Assembly (NCBI GenBank): GCA_964593585.1
Contig: CAZQIZ010000015.1
Location: 5,791 to 69,790, forward strand
Length of the DNA: 64,000 nt
Reading direction: 5' to 3'
DNA from: JACQFV01 sp964593585
GTDB taxonomy: Bacteria; Zixibacteria; MSB-5A5; WJJR01
Below, one piece after another: positions 49,415-58,050 of this stretch. The translations under genes and the position numbers were made by a program. The notes under the pieces were generated by a model. That model was not told where the DNA came from. It was given only the letters and a program-made list of their open reading frames with translations, and searched no databases. Numbering within the stretch: position 1 is the stretch's first letter; every line of letters begins with the position of its first letter.

Positions 49415-50827
49415 ATGTTGGACCCGATCAAGGTGCTGGTCATAGATGACGATCCCAAGGTGCCGTGGATCCTTTCCGAGCGTCTCTCACAGGATTTCAA
49501 AGTGGTCTCGGCCGCGGATGGCTTTGAGGGCATCCAATTGGCGGCACAAGAGAAGCCCGACGTCATCCTGCTGGATGTGAAGATGCCGGGGATGGACGGG
49601 CTCCAGGTGCTGGAACGGCTGCGTCCGGCCAAGCTGGAATCCGAGGTCATCATGCTTTCGGGGCATGGCGAATCGGAGACGGTGGCCACCGCCTTCCGTC
49701 TCGGGGCGGCCGAGTTCATCAACAAACCGTTCGACCCTACCGAGGTCGAATTGCACATGAAGAAGGTGCTCGAGTCGCGGGCGCTGCGGCGCGAGAACGC
49801 CAAGTTGCAGCGCGCGTTGCACGAGCGTTTCCGCACGCTGATCGGCGATTCGCCGGCGATGCAGCAGGTGAAAAACATCCTCGAGGAGATCGCCGACAGC
49901 GAGCTGACTGTGCTCATTCGCGGCGAAAGCGGCACCGGCAAGGAAGTGGTGGCGCGTCTTTTGCACGACGAATCGGCGCGGGCGCGCGCGCCCTTCACCA
50001 AGGTCAACTGCGCCGCGATCCCGCGCGATCTGCTCGAGGCCGAACTGTTCGGCTACGAGCGCGGTGCGTTCACCGGCGCCCACCGCACCAAGCCGGGGCG
50101 GTTCGAGGCGGCCAACAAGGGCACGATCTTCCTCGACGAAATCGGCGAAATGCCGCTGGAGTTGCAGTCGAAACTGCTGCAGGTGTTGGAGCAGCAGGAG
50201 TTTGTGCGCGTCGGCGGACTGAACACGATCAAGGTCGATGTCCGCATTGTCTGCGCCACCAACCGCGACCTGGAAGCCGCCATCGCCAACGGGATCATGC
50301 GCGAAGATTTGTACTACCGGCTCAACGAGATGACAATCACCCTCCCGTCGCTGCGCGAGCGCGCGGAGGACATCCCGCTTCTGATCCAGCATTTCATCGA
50401 GAAGTACACCGCCGCATACAACCGGACCTTCAACGGCCTCTCCCCCGCCGCGATGCAGAAGGTGATGCTCTATCCGTGGCCGGGCAACGTGCGCCAGTTG
50501 GAGAATCTGATCAAGCAGGTGGTGGTGCGCAACGACGAGGGAGCGATCGACGAACTGGTTAACCGGCCGTTCGCGCAACGTCCCGGGCAGTCCCCGATCT
50601 ATGCCTCTCCCGCGCCGCGGGTGACGACGCCGGCCGCCGAGGAGGCGGGGTATTCGCTGAAGCGGCGGGTCGACGCGGTGATCGCGCGCGAGGAGCGCGA
50701 TTTGATCGCCGAGGTCCTGCGCAAGACCAACTGGAACCGGCGCAAGGCCGCCGATGTCCTCGAAATTTCCTACCGTTCGCTTTTGTACAAGATCAAGGAG
50801 TACGGCCTGTCAAAGACGGAGCTGTAG
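49415..50827 (+). CDS. Sigma-54-dependent response regulator (NtrC family), output of kinase cassette
   Basis: 470 residues from ATG 49415 (GAAAGGG seven bases upstream). Receiver 1-120 with D11/D12 and phosphoacceptor D54 in ILLDVKMPGMDG. AAA+ domain about 140-375 with GESGTGKE near 170, ELFGYERGAFTGA, and IFLDEIGEMPLELQ. A linker follows and a Fis-type helix-turn-helix ends the protein (NRRKAADVLEISYRSLLYKI). It lies 112 bases after the REC-GAF kinase and is its natural target. No -24/-12 promoter that I trust was found beside it, so its regulon is probably elsewhere. Confidence 0.95.
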   Translation: MLDPIKVLVIDDDPKVPWILSERLSQDFKVVSAADGFEGIQLAAQEKPDVILLDVKMPGMDGLQVLERLRPAKLESEVIMLSGHGESETVATAFRLGAAEFINKPFDPTEVELHMKKVLESRALRRENAKLQRALHERFRTLIGDSPAMQQVKNILEEIADSELTVLIRGESGTGKEVVARLLHDESARARAPFTKVNCAAIPRDLLEAELFGYERGAFTGAHRTKPGRFEAANKGTIFLDEIGEMPLELQSKLLQVLEQQEFVRVGGLNTIKVDVRIVCATNRDLEAAIANGIMREDLYYRLNEMTITLPSLRERAEDIPLLIQHFIEKYTAAYNRTFNGLSPAAMQKVMLYPWPGNVRQLENLIKQVVVRNDEGAIDELVNRPFAQRPGQSPIYASPAPRVTTPAAEEAGYSLKRRVDAVIAREERDLIAEVLRKTNWNRRKAADVLEISYRSLLYKIKEYGLSKTEL

Positions 50828-50853
50828 GCCGCGACATTGCAGGGATGCAAAGC

Positions 50854-50878
50854 GGGCGCGCCAATCGGCGCGCCCGTT
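50854..50878. terminator. Terminator between convergent genes
   Basis: Arms GGGCGCGCC / GGCGCGCCC with loop AATC, then GTTGT. It separates the regulator from the convergent beta-helix gene and could serve both. Confidence 0.7.
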
Positions 50879-50882
50879 GTCA

Positions 50883-52946
50883 TTAGTGCGGGCTCGGACG
50901 CCAGAGGCGTTGCAGGAGAGCGCGGATGCGCTCGCGCTGCGTCCCGATGGTCACGGCCGAGTCGGCGGCGCGCACGTTTCGGTCGATCAAGTGGACCGCG
51001 TCGCGGATGTCGATATCGCCGTCACGATTGACATCGTCGGAAACCTTCGCCGCCAGTCCGGACACATGGGGCAAGGCGCCGATATCGTTGCGCGAGCCGT
51101 CGGGATCGTTGTACCGCGGATCGGGGTGGCCGGCATCGACGCACGGCGAGCCGTCGGCCAGACGGAAGTCGCCGTTTTCGGGGTCGACGAAGCGTGGGTC
51201 GGCGTAGACGCTGCCGGGACCGGGCGTGACATCGCGGTAGTCCTTTGCATTACCAAACGCGCAATTGTAATCGGTGATGGCGGTGACATTGGCTGAGGCG
51301 TGCTGGTAGATCCCGACGTGCGGCGCGCCAACGACAATGTTGTTGTACACGGCGACAATGTCCCAGCGTACGTAGATGCCGAAACCGCGTCCGACTTCGA
51401 TTGTATTGTTGGTGATTTCGCCGTCACTGCGCGTCAGGTAGAAGTCCCCTGCGCTGCGCCCACTGTGGCTGACATTGCGGGTGATGATGGCCCGGACGCA
51501 GTTGTCGAGCCAGACCGCGGCATGACTCTGCGATTCGATGCCGGTGTTGCGGAAAGTGTTTCTCTCCAGCAGCGGATCGGTGCAACCGTACAGCGTGACG
51601 GCCCCGATGTTGCCATCAAAGACGTTGCCGATCAGACGCGGGCGCGCAGTTGTCCCGGTCACTGCGAACGTCTCCGATCCGGTGATGGTGAATCCCGACA
51701 AGACACTGACCCGATTTTCTCGCGGGAAGGAAACGGTCGCCACTGCTACGTCAAGCGGTCGGAGAATGGTCTGTTCGGGCCCGACCAGCGACACCACCGC
51801 GACTCCGCGTCCTCGGAAGTTGAGATTCTCGGTGTAGTCGCCCATCTCCACCCAAATCGTGTCGCCTGTGGCCATCGCGTCGATGCCATCCTGGATGGTC
51901 GGCTGGTCGACCGGGACGGTGATCGATCCGCTGGTGGTGGTGAACGGTATCGGCGGCGCCCAAGCCGTGGCTTCGACATCATCGGAGAGGCGCGCGCTCC
52001 ACCAATACTCCCGGCCCAGCGTCAATTCGGCAAGCGTGTCAGATGAGACGACGGCCGCGCCGAGGAGGCGATGGGTGGAGCCGACAACGATGATCGACAG
52101 GTCAGGTGTCTCCGCCACCACAAACTCGCAAGTCAGCGAATCGCCATCGGGGTCGGCATCGACAGCGACGCGCAGTTGCAGCATGCGAGGATTGACCGAA
52201 GTGTTGGCAGTTGGAAACGCCGCTTGCGGCGGAACCGGCAGGCCATTGGTGCGAAATCCCTCGTAGGCCCATGCCCCCCAGTCTTCCGCGCCACGGGCGC
52301 GGATGCGGACGACATAGTCCTGCGCGTCGGCCAGGGGAGGTCCGGCGTAGATCAAGGATGAATCGCAGGTGGCAATGACGCTCGTTGCCCAGGTTTCCGC
52401 CGTCGTCCAGTCGTTGTCGGTCCCCATTTCCACTTCGATGGCCTGTTGTCCGCCGGCGTCAAAGCCGATCAGGTCCCAGACGTAGTGTGGAGAATTTTCG
52501 GTCAACCGCCAACGGTTGGGACCATCCACGCTCAGATTCACCACCGCCGCATGCGGAGTCCGCGGTCGCGTAAACGCACCGACATCATTGCGGGTCCCAT
52601 CGGTATCGGTGAATTCCGCATCGGGGTCGCCGTTGTCGACACAGAGCGAGCGTTCCTGCAAATGGTAGTCGCCGGAGGCCGGATCCACATAATACGGATC
52701 GACGGCGAAATCGTGCGCCCCGCGCGGGGTCTTCCGAGAGTACCGATTGTCGTAGTTGATGCCATTCTTCCAGAAGCAATTGTAGTCGGCCGGGTTGAAG
52801 CGTCCGGCAACGGCGGGCTGTGAATGATGCGAGAAGATGTTATTCCGAAGTTCAGAGACATCGTTGTCAGAAACGACTCCGGATTCGTTGCGATCGGATG
52901 GAGAGCATCTCCCGAATCCGGCCTTGGCCATCGACCGCTGTTGCAA
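50883..52946 (-). CDS. Secreted beta-helix protein with dockerin-like tail: C-terminal fragment, apparently split gene
   Basis: 687 codons without signal peptide or credible start; the frame begins inside a repeat module. Two modules resemble each other: about 37-125 (NNIFSHHSQ...YNCFWKNG...DYHLQERSLCVDNGDPDAEF) and about 560-645 (NNIVVGAPH...YNCAFGNA...DFRLADGSPCVDAGHPDPRY). Between them are a fibronectin/Ig-like region (about 130-330) and right-handed parallel beta-helix rungs (about 350-590, for example GNVFDGNIGAVTLYGCTDPL). The end, DVNRDGDIDIRDAVHLIDRN, is dockerin-like with a Ca-binding DxNxDGxID loop. It overlaps the upstream frame by 80 bases. It is best read as the second half of one gene broken by a frame change and probably a deletion. 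Confidence 0.7.
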   Translation of the reverse strand: MQQRSMAKAGFGRCSPSDRNESGVVSDNDVSELRNNIFSHHSQPAVAGRFNPADYNCFWKNGINYDNRYSRKTPRGAHDFAVDPYYVDPASGDYHLQERSLCVDNGDPDAEFTDTDGTRNDVGAFTRPRTPHAAVVNLSVDGPNRWRLTENSPHYVWDLIGFDAGGQQAIEVEMGTDNDWTTAETWATSVIATCDSSLIYAGPPLADAQDYVVRIRARGAEDWGAWAYEGFRTNGLPVPPQAAFPTANTSVNPRMLQLRVAVDADPDGDSLTCEFVVAETPDLSIIVVGSTHRLLGAAVVSSDTLAELTLGREYWWSARLSDDVEATAWAPPIPFTTTSGSITVPVDQPTIQDGIDAMATGDTIWVEMGDYTENLNFRGRGVAVVSLVGPEQTILRPLDVAVATVSFPRENRVSVLSGFTITGSETFAVTGTTARPRLIGNVFDGNIGAVTLYGCTDPLLERNTFRNTGIESQSHAAVWLDNCVRAIITRNVSHSGRSAGDFYLTRSDGEITNNTIEVGRGFGIYVRWDIVAVYNNIVVGAPHVGIYQHASANVTAITDYNCAFGNAKDYRDVTPGPGSVYADPRFVDPENGDFRLADGSPCVDAGHPDPRYNDPDGSRNDIGALPHVSGLAAKVSDDVNRDGDIDIRDAVHLIDRNVRAADSAVTIGTQRERIRALLQRLWRPSPH

Positions 52947-54093
52947 AGGTCATGAACTCGGGGTAGTTCCCGGCCTTGGCCACCAGAGAATCGCTGTCGG
53001 GGTCGACGGCGGTGATGGTGACGACGGTGTCGCGATTGGCCGTGATGTACACCGTGTCGGGTGGATTGACAAAGCGCGGATGGTGGTTACGATGGGGGTT
53101 GAAGTTGACGTTGACAGTCATCGCAAAGGTGTCGGTGGCGCGCCGGTCATCCGCGATGAGGCGGACCTGATGCTGCCCGGTATCGCCGATGGCTGGTGCG
53201 ATGACCAGTTCGAATTGCCCGTCGCCAAGATCGGTCAGGAGCGTGGAGGTCGTGCTCTGGTCTGTGATCGCGACGTCGTCGCCGTCCTCATCGCTGACCG
53301 AGAGCGCGACGATGAAATATCCGGCTTCGAGGAGTGCGATGGTCGAAAACCCCGGGTCGGACCAGACGGGCGCATGATTGGGAGGCGCGAGAGTGACACG
53401 CACCGGCAGCCAAAGCGTGTCGGCGAAAACAGCGTCGGCGGCAACCAGCATACCGATGTACTGGCCGGCATTGCCGATGTGCGTAATAACGACCAGATCA
53501 TACAGTCCCGGACCGGCTGGTGCGATGTGGGCTTCGATAAGACTGAAGCGAGTGACCGTCAGACTGTCGCCGTCGGGGTCTTCCACAGACAGATGCACGA
53601 CGTCGGTTTCGCCTTCCATCAGGACGAGTGTGTCGATGCCGGGGTCGCCCCACTCCGGCGGGCCGTTGACGCGGGTGACGGTCAGATGCAGCGTGGCGGT
53701 ATCGGCGGAGCTGGAATCATCGACGGCGATCAACCGGATGAAAAACTCCCCATCGACGTTGCGGGCGGGCGTGATCATCAGGGCCGCGCGGCCATCGAAA
53801 GATGCGGCTTGGCGGACAAAGTCGGGGAGCCCCAGCGCGTAGATGATGAGCGCGCCCCCTTCCGGATCGACGGCGACAAACTCGACATAGGCAGTGTCGC
53901 CGCCGCGCATGGCCAGGGAGTCGACGGTCTCAACCCAGATTGGGCGGGCGTTGATCGGCGGCAGCGGCGGGATCATGACATCCAACCGCTTGCCGCTGTC
54001 GGTCGCCCAAGTCGCGCCGCCGCAGGCAAGAAGCAGTATCAGTGAGGGCAGAACGCGTCGGCAGAAGGGGGCCGGATGACAGGCGCCTTGCAT
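52867..54093 (-). CDS. Secreted cadherin-like repeat protein: N-terminal fragment of the same split gene
   Basis: 408 codons with a signal peptide (RRVLPSLILLLACGGATWA). Three or four cadherin/Ig-like beta-sandwich repeats follow at about 45-385, each with the pattern PxWxxP or PEWGDPGIDTLVLMEGET, then VEDPDGDSLTV, VSDEDGDDVAI or VDPDSDSLVA. The last repeat stops abruptly (EFMTFATAVDGQG) and the frame ends in RIREMLSIRSQRIRSRF, which looks out of frame. The next frame downstream resumes inside a beta-helix module, so the real protein was probably a single large surface or secreted protein. As it stands this part could still be made and exported on its own. Confidence 0.7.
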   Translation of the reverse strand: MQGACHPAPFCRRVLPSLILLLACGGATWATDSGKRLDVMIPPLPPINARPIWVETVDSLAMRGGDTAYVEFVAVDPEGGALIIYALGLPDFVRQAASFDGRAALMITPARNVDGEFFIRLIAVDDSSSADTATLHLTVTRVNGPPEWGDPGIDTLVLMEGETDVVHLSVEDPDGDSLTVTRFSLIEAHIAPAGPGLYDLVVITHIGNAGQYIGMLVAADAVFADTLWLPVRVTLAPPNHAPVWSDPGFSTIALLEAGYFIVALSVSDEDGDDVAITDQSTTSTLLTDLGDGQFELVIAPAIGDTGQHQVRLIADDRRATDTFAMTVNVNFNPHRNHHPRFVNPPDTVYITANRDTVVTITAVDPDSDSLVAKAGNYPEFMTFATAVDGQGRIREMLSIRSQRIRSRF

Positions 54094-54176
54094 GGTCCCT
54101 CCGGCAATGATGGAGGCGAATAGCGGCCATCCATCACCCGTACGATACGACGCCGACGACGCATGTCAACGCGATA

Positions 54177-54205
54177 ACGGCGCCGGCCTTGCGAGCCGGC
54201 GCCGT
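54177..54205 (-). terminator. Probable terminator of the dxr-rseP-lepB operon
   Basis: Eleven-bp arms ACGGCGCCGGC / GCCGGCGCCGT with a 7-base loop, 42 bases after the lepB stop. No clear T-run. Confidence 0.5.
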
Positions 54206-54247
54206 ATTATGACAGGAAATCAGGAGAAGAATAATCGGGCAAGCGCC

Positions 54248-54985
54248 TCAATAAATGATGTCGCCGAGACGGTTCCAGCGCACACGCGAGGCGAAATGGC
54301 TGATGTTGTAGAGAAACGCCTTGCCGATTGAGCCAAGGTTGGTCCAGGACCATTCGGGGGCGTTGGGATCGGTCCCCCAGGACCAGTGAATCACCATCGC
54401 CTTGCCCTGGACCAGATTGCGCGGCACCACACCCCAGAATCGGGAATCGTAGGAGTTGTCGCGGTTGTCGCCGAGCATGAAGTAGGTGCCGGGCGGGACG
54501 GTGAACGGTCCGAAGTTGTCGCGGGCGCTGCGTCCGGCCGGCTCCACCGCCTCGCCGGAGGTGAATTTCCCGTCGGCGGGCAGCGGCACAAACTCGCCGT
54601 CGACATAGACACGTTTGTTGCGAATCTCGACGGTCTGCCCGCCCTTGGCGATGCAACGCTTGATGTAATTGACCGAGGGATCATTGGGGAACTTGAAGAT
54701 GACCACATCCCCCGGCTCGGGGTCGCGGATGGCCGGCAGACGGTAATCCAACAGCGGAAGGCGCGAGCCGTAGATGAACTTGTTGGCCAACAGGAAGTCG
54801 CCAACCAGGAGGGTGTCCTCCATCGAGCTGGACGGAATCTTGTAGGCCTCGACGATCGAGGTCTTGATGACGATGGCGAGGATGAAGGCGACGCCGAGGT
54901 TCTTGGTGTACTCCCAGAGCACATGCCCGAAGCCGCTGGGCCGTGGGTCGGGTTTCGGTTTTTCCTTGTGTCCGAACAGTGCCAC
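54248..54985 (-). CDS. lepB: Signal peptidase I
   Basis: 245 residues from GTG 54985, with GGGGAG six bases before it. Cleaves signal peptides of exported proteins. One transmembrane helix at about 28-45 precedes box B with the catalytic Ser (IPSSSMEDTLLVGDFLLANK). The catalytic Lys lies in SVNYIKRCIAKGG, and box E GDNRDNSYDSRFWG is intact. Ends in a Trp/Arg-rich part typical of the longer family members. It is the last gene of dxr-rseP-lepB, all acting on isoprenoid or envelope metabolism. Confidence 0.96.
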   Translation of the reverse strand: MALFGHKEKPKPDPRPSGFGHVLWEYTKNLGVAFILAIVIKTSIVEAYKIPSSSMEDTLLVGDFLLANKFIYGSRLPLLDYRLPAIRDPEPGDVVIFKFPNDPSVNYIKRCIAKGGQTVEIRNKRVYVDGEFVPLPADGKFTSGEAVEPAGRSARDNFGPFTVPPGTYFMLGDNRDNSYDSRFWGVVPRNLVQGKAMVIHWSWGTDPNAPEWSWTNLGSIGKAFLYNISHFASRVRWNRLGDIIY

Positions 54986-55069
54986 GTTCGTCTCCCCGCT
55001 GGAGTTGGTCGCCTAGAATCCGTTGTGTTTCTTCATACGTTGCCCGCGCCGGAAAGTTCGGCGTCTCCC

Positions 55070-56134
55070 CTACCCGCCGAAGAGGCGCAGGACATCGTGG
55101 TAGGTCACGGTCACGATCAAAAGCAAAAGCAACCCCATGCCCACCTGCTGGGCGATGGCGCGCTGCTTGATGGTCAGAGGCCGTCCCTTGAGCTTCTCGA
55201 TCAGCAGGAACACCAGGTGGCCGCCATCGAGAATCGGCACCGGCAGCACGTTGAGGATGGCGAGATTGACCGAGAGGACGGCCATGAACGTCATGAGCAT
55301 GTTCAGCCCTTCGCGCGCCACCTCGCCGGCCATCTTGGCGATGCCCACCGGACCGGAGACCATCTTGATCGACACGGCGCCGGAGAACAGGCCGCCGAGG
55401 AACTTCACCATGGCGCCGCAGATGTTGAATGTCTGGACGGTGCCGGCGCCCAGCGAGGCGAACAACCCCATGGGCTCATTGATGAATCCCATCCCAATGC
55501 CGATACGTCCGACCAGACTGTCGGCGCCGTCGGCGGTCTTGAGTGTGTCGACCCGGGTGACCAGTGGCGCGGAGAAGATGTCATCGCCGCGTTTCCAGAG
55601 CACTTCGACGCCCTGCGCCGGACGCTGGCCGACATACTCGGCCATCTCCTGAAAGGTTTTCACCGGCTGGTGGTCGATGGCGACGATCTCGTCATCGGTC
55701 ATGATCCCGACCTTCGCGGCGGGCGAATCGGGCAGGACCGCCCCCACCACCACGCGGTCGGGATTGGCGACCGGCTTGCCATAGAAGAAAAACACCGCAG
55801 AGAAAAGCAGAATGGCGGCCACAAAGTTCATCAACGGCCCGGCGATGATTACCGCGGCGCGGGCGGCAATGCTCTTCGACATGAATTCACGCGGATCGCC
55901 GGTGACTTCGCTTTCCTCGGGGTTCTCGCCGGCCATTTTCACATAGCCGCCGAGCGGAACCCAGGAAATGCAGTACTCCGTCTCCCCCTTGGTGAAACCG
56001 ATCATTTTGGGCGGGAAACCCAGCGAGAAGCGTTCGACGCGGATCCCGGCCCATTTAGCGACCAGGAAATGCCCGAGCTCGTGCACAAAGATGAGAACTC
56101 CCAGAACCAGCAGCGTGGCGAAAAACGTGGTCAA
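55070..56134 (-). CDS. rseP: Site-2 intramembrane zinc protease RseP
   Basis: 354 residues. M50 family protease that cuts anti-sigma factors or signal peptide remnants within the membrane. Zinc motif HELGH lies in FVHELGHFLVAKWAGIRVE near the N terminus; the third ligand is in PVPILDGGHLVFLLIEKLKG. One PDZ domain (about 130-215; VVGAVLPDSPAAKVGIMTDD) lies between. E. coli RseP has two PDZ domains; this shorter form with one is common outside gamma-proteobacteria. It starts 20 bases after the dxr stop. Confidence 0.96.
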   Translation of the reverse strand: MTTFFATLLVLGVLIFVHELGHFLVAKWAGIRVERFSLGFPPKMIGFTKGETEYCISWVPLGGYVKMAGENPEESEVTGDPREFMSKSIAARAAVIIAGPLMNFVAAILLFSAVFFFYGKPVANPDRVVVGAVLPDSPAAKVGIMTDDEIVAIDHQPVKTFQEMAEYVGQRPAQGVEVLWKRGDDIFSAPLVTRVDTLKTADGADSLVGRIGIGMGFINEPMGLFASLGAGTVQTFNICGAMVKFLGGLFSGAVSIKMVSGPVGIAKMAGEVAREGLNMLMTFMAVLSVNLAILNVLPVPILDGGHLVFLLIEKLKGRPLTIKQRAIAQQVGMGLLLLLIVTVTYHDVLRLFGG

Positions 56135-56154
56135 ATTGTCCTCGTCCGATCAGG

Positions 56155-57318
56155 TTAATGGGTCATGACACGTCCGCCTGTTGTCCCGGCCAATTCTTCG
56201 GCCCGGCGACGTGCCCAGCGGTCGGCTTCCTCAATGTCGCCGATCGTTGGGTTCGGGACAACGACGTGTTCGGAGAGCACCCTCTCCACCAGCGGAATTA
56301 TACGGGTAAACGGCAGTCTTTCCTCAAGAAAAGCGGCGACGGCAACTTCATCGGCGGCATTGAGTACCGCCCCGCCGGCGGGGCCGATTCGCCAGGCGGC
56401 GCGCGCCAACTCCAACGCGGGGTAGCGCTCCGGCTCGGGCTCAAAGAACTCGAGCGGTTGACGCTGCGCGGGCTGATAGCGCGGGACATCGGGTGTGGCC
56501 GGGGGACGCTCCGGGCCGAAGAGCGCATAGGTGATCGGCAGCGTCATGTCGGGGATCCCCATTTGCGCCACCACCGAGCCGTCCTGGAATTCCACCATCG
56601 AGTGCACGATCGACTGGGGATGAATGACGACATCGACCCGCTCCGGCGGCAGGTCGAAAAGCCACGACGCCTCGATGATCTCGAATCCCTTGTTCATCAT
56701 GGTGGCCGAATCGATGGTGATGCGCGGTCCCATGCTCCAAGTTGGGTGCGCCAGCGCCTCGGCGGGAGTGATCCGTTCGTAGGTGGCCAGCGGCCGGGTG
56801 CGAAACGGGCCGCCCGAGGCGGTCAGAATCAGCCGGCGGACTTCACTGCGCGCTCCTGCCTGCAAACACTGCCAGATGGCGGAGTGTTCCGAATCGATCG
56901 GCACAATCGCCGCGTGATGGCGATGGGCTTCGGGCATGACCACCGCGCCGGCAGCCACCAGAGTCTCCTTGTTGGCCAGCGCGATGCGTTTGCCGGCCGT
57001 GATCGCGGCCAGAGTCGGACGGACCCCGGCAAAGCCGACGGCGGCAATCACCGCGACATCGGCGGTGGGCCAGGCGGCGGCCTCGCAGATGGCCTGATCC
57101 CCCGCACGGACCCCCGGCGGCAGATCGCCCGCGTATTGGCTGATGGCGGCGATTTCGGGGCGGTAGCGCGCCATTTGCTCGCTCAACCGGGCCAGGTTGC
57201 GGCCGGTGGACAGCCCGACGACGCGGAGACGGTCGGGGTAGCGGTCGACGACGCGCAGTGTGCTCTCGCCGATGGAGCCGGTGGACCCCACCAGTGTCAA
57301 TGCCAGCCGGTTATTCAC
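56155..57318 (-). CDS. dxr: 1-deoxy-D-xylulose-5-phosphate reductoisomerase
   Basis: 387 residues from GTG 57318, which gives the usual short lead before LVGSTGSIGESTLRVV; a TTG three codons upstream is possible. Second enzyme of the MEP isoprenoid pathway (DXP to MEP, NADPH). NADPH loop GSTGSIG, substrate/metal motifs IDSEHSAIWQCL, TASGGPF and HPTWSMGPRITIDSATMMNK are all present. First gene of dxr-rseP-lepB, an order seen in many bacteria. Confidence 0.96.
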   Translation of the reverse strand: MNNRLALTLVGSTGSIGESTLRVVDRYPDRLRVVGLSTGRNLARLSEQMARYRPEIAAISQYAGDLPPGVRAGDQAICEAAAWPTADVAVIAAVGFAGVRPTLAAITAGKRIALANKETLVAAGAVVMPEAHRHHAAIVPIDSEHSAIWQCLQAGARSEVRRLILTASGGPFRTRPLATYERITPAEALAHPTWSMGPRITIDSATMMNKGFEIIEASWLFDLPPERVDVVIHPQSIVHSMVEFQDGSVVAQMGIPDMTLPITYALFGPERPPATPDVPRYQPAQRQPLEFFEPEPERYPALELARAAWRIGPAGGAVLNAADEVAVAAFLEERLPFTRIIPLVERVLSEHVVVPNPTIGDIEEADRWARRRAEELAGTTGGRVMTH

Positions 57319-57422
57319 GGGGTCCAAGATAATGCCGCCGCAGCGGTTTGGGTATCGTCAGATACCGTCGCCGCAAACGGGAATTGACCGCTGCGCGTCG
57401 CGGACGCAGATTCCCGCAACGC

Positions 57423-57992
57423 ATGGATTCCGGGTCGACGATGTTCAACTCGCGGGGACGGCTGGTGGTGCTGGCCGCGGGGCTTTTGCTGGCGGGGTTT
57501 CTCGGCATCATGCTGGCCAGCCAGAGCGTTGACGAGCCGCGGCGACCATCGGAGGCGACGGAAGCGGGAGGGTTGCGACCGGGGACGATTCTGCCCGACA
57601 TCGCAGTCACGGCCACTGATGGGATGGAGACCGGGCTTCTGGCCTTCGCCCGTGACGGCGACCTGATCGTGCTTTTGCTCTCGGCCGATTGCGGGCCTTG
57701 CGATTCCGTCGTTGCGATCTGGAGCCGGGAGCCGAAACTGCCCGGCTTGCCGCGCGTGGTCGGCGTTTATAGCGACAAACTGGATCGGGTGCGCAGCCAC
57801 ACGCGATACCTGGCCGCCAACATCCCCCTGCTCTGCGACACCGCCCAAGTCCTCATCAGCCGCTATGCGATGATGTCTTATCCCATCGCCATCGGCGTGC
57901 AGCGCGGCGGTCGCATTGCCTACATCCGCCATGGTCTTGCAGGCGACTTCGACCCCGCGGCGGCCGCCGAGGCGCTGCGGCAGACCCGTTAA
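57423..57992 (+). CDS. Membrane-anchored thioredoxin-fold protein (CGPC)
   Basis: 189 residues from ATG 57423; ATG 57441 also fits. One N-terminal helix (VVLAAGLLLAGFLGIML) anchors or exports it. The redoxin domain begins at GTILPDIAVTATDG and has the active site CGPC in LLSADCGPCDSV. Size and layout recall TlpA/ResA/CcmG-type periplasmic thiol reductases, but a cis-Pro region is only loosely seen (MMSYPIAIGVQRGG). Given the ccm genes at 43-45.6 kb it could serve heme ligation, which is inference; it stands alone between dxr and a cyclophilin. Confidence 0.78.
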   Translation: MDSGSTMFNSRGRLVVLAAGLLLAGFLGIMLASQSVDEPRRPSEATEAGGLRPGTILPDIAVTATDGMETGLLAFARDGDLIVLLLSADCGPCDSVVAIWSREPKLPGLPRVVGVYSDKLDRVRSHTRYLAANIPLLCDTAQVLISRYAMMSYPIAIGVQRGGRIAYIRHGLAGDFDPAAAAEALRQTR

Positions 57993-57998
57993 CGCGAC

Positions 57999-58030
57999 AA
58001 AAAAGCCCCGCCCGCTTTCGCGGACGGGGC
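57999..58030 (-). terminator. Rho-independent terminator of the first cyclophilin gene
   Basis: On the minus strand a stem GCCCCG/CGGGGC with inner CCGC/GCGG pairing is followed by TTTTTT (the plus-strand A-run 57999-58004). It also lies just after the thioredoxin-fold gene on the other strand. Confidence 0.8.
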
Positions 58031-58050
58031 CGTAATGCTTGTGCGCGTGA

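Noticed and set aside
52837..54045. Open frame of 402 codons on the plus strand opposite the cadherin-like gene
   Set aside because: The minus strand has a signal peptide and regular beta-sandwich repeats; the plus frame has neither.
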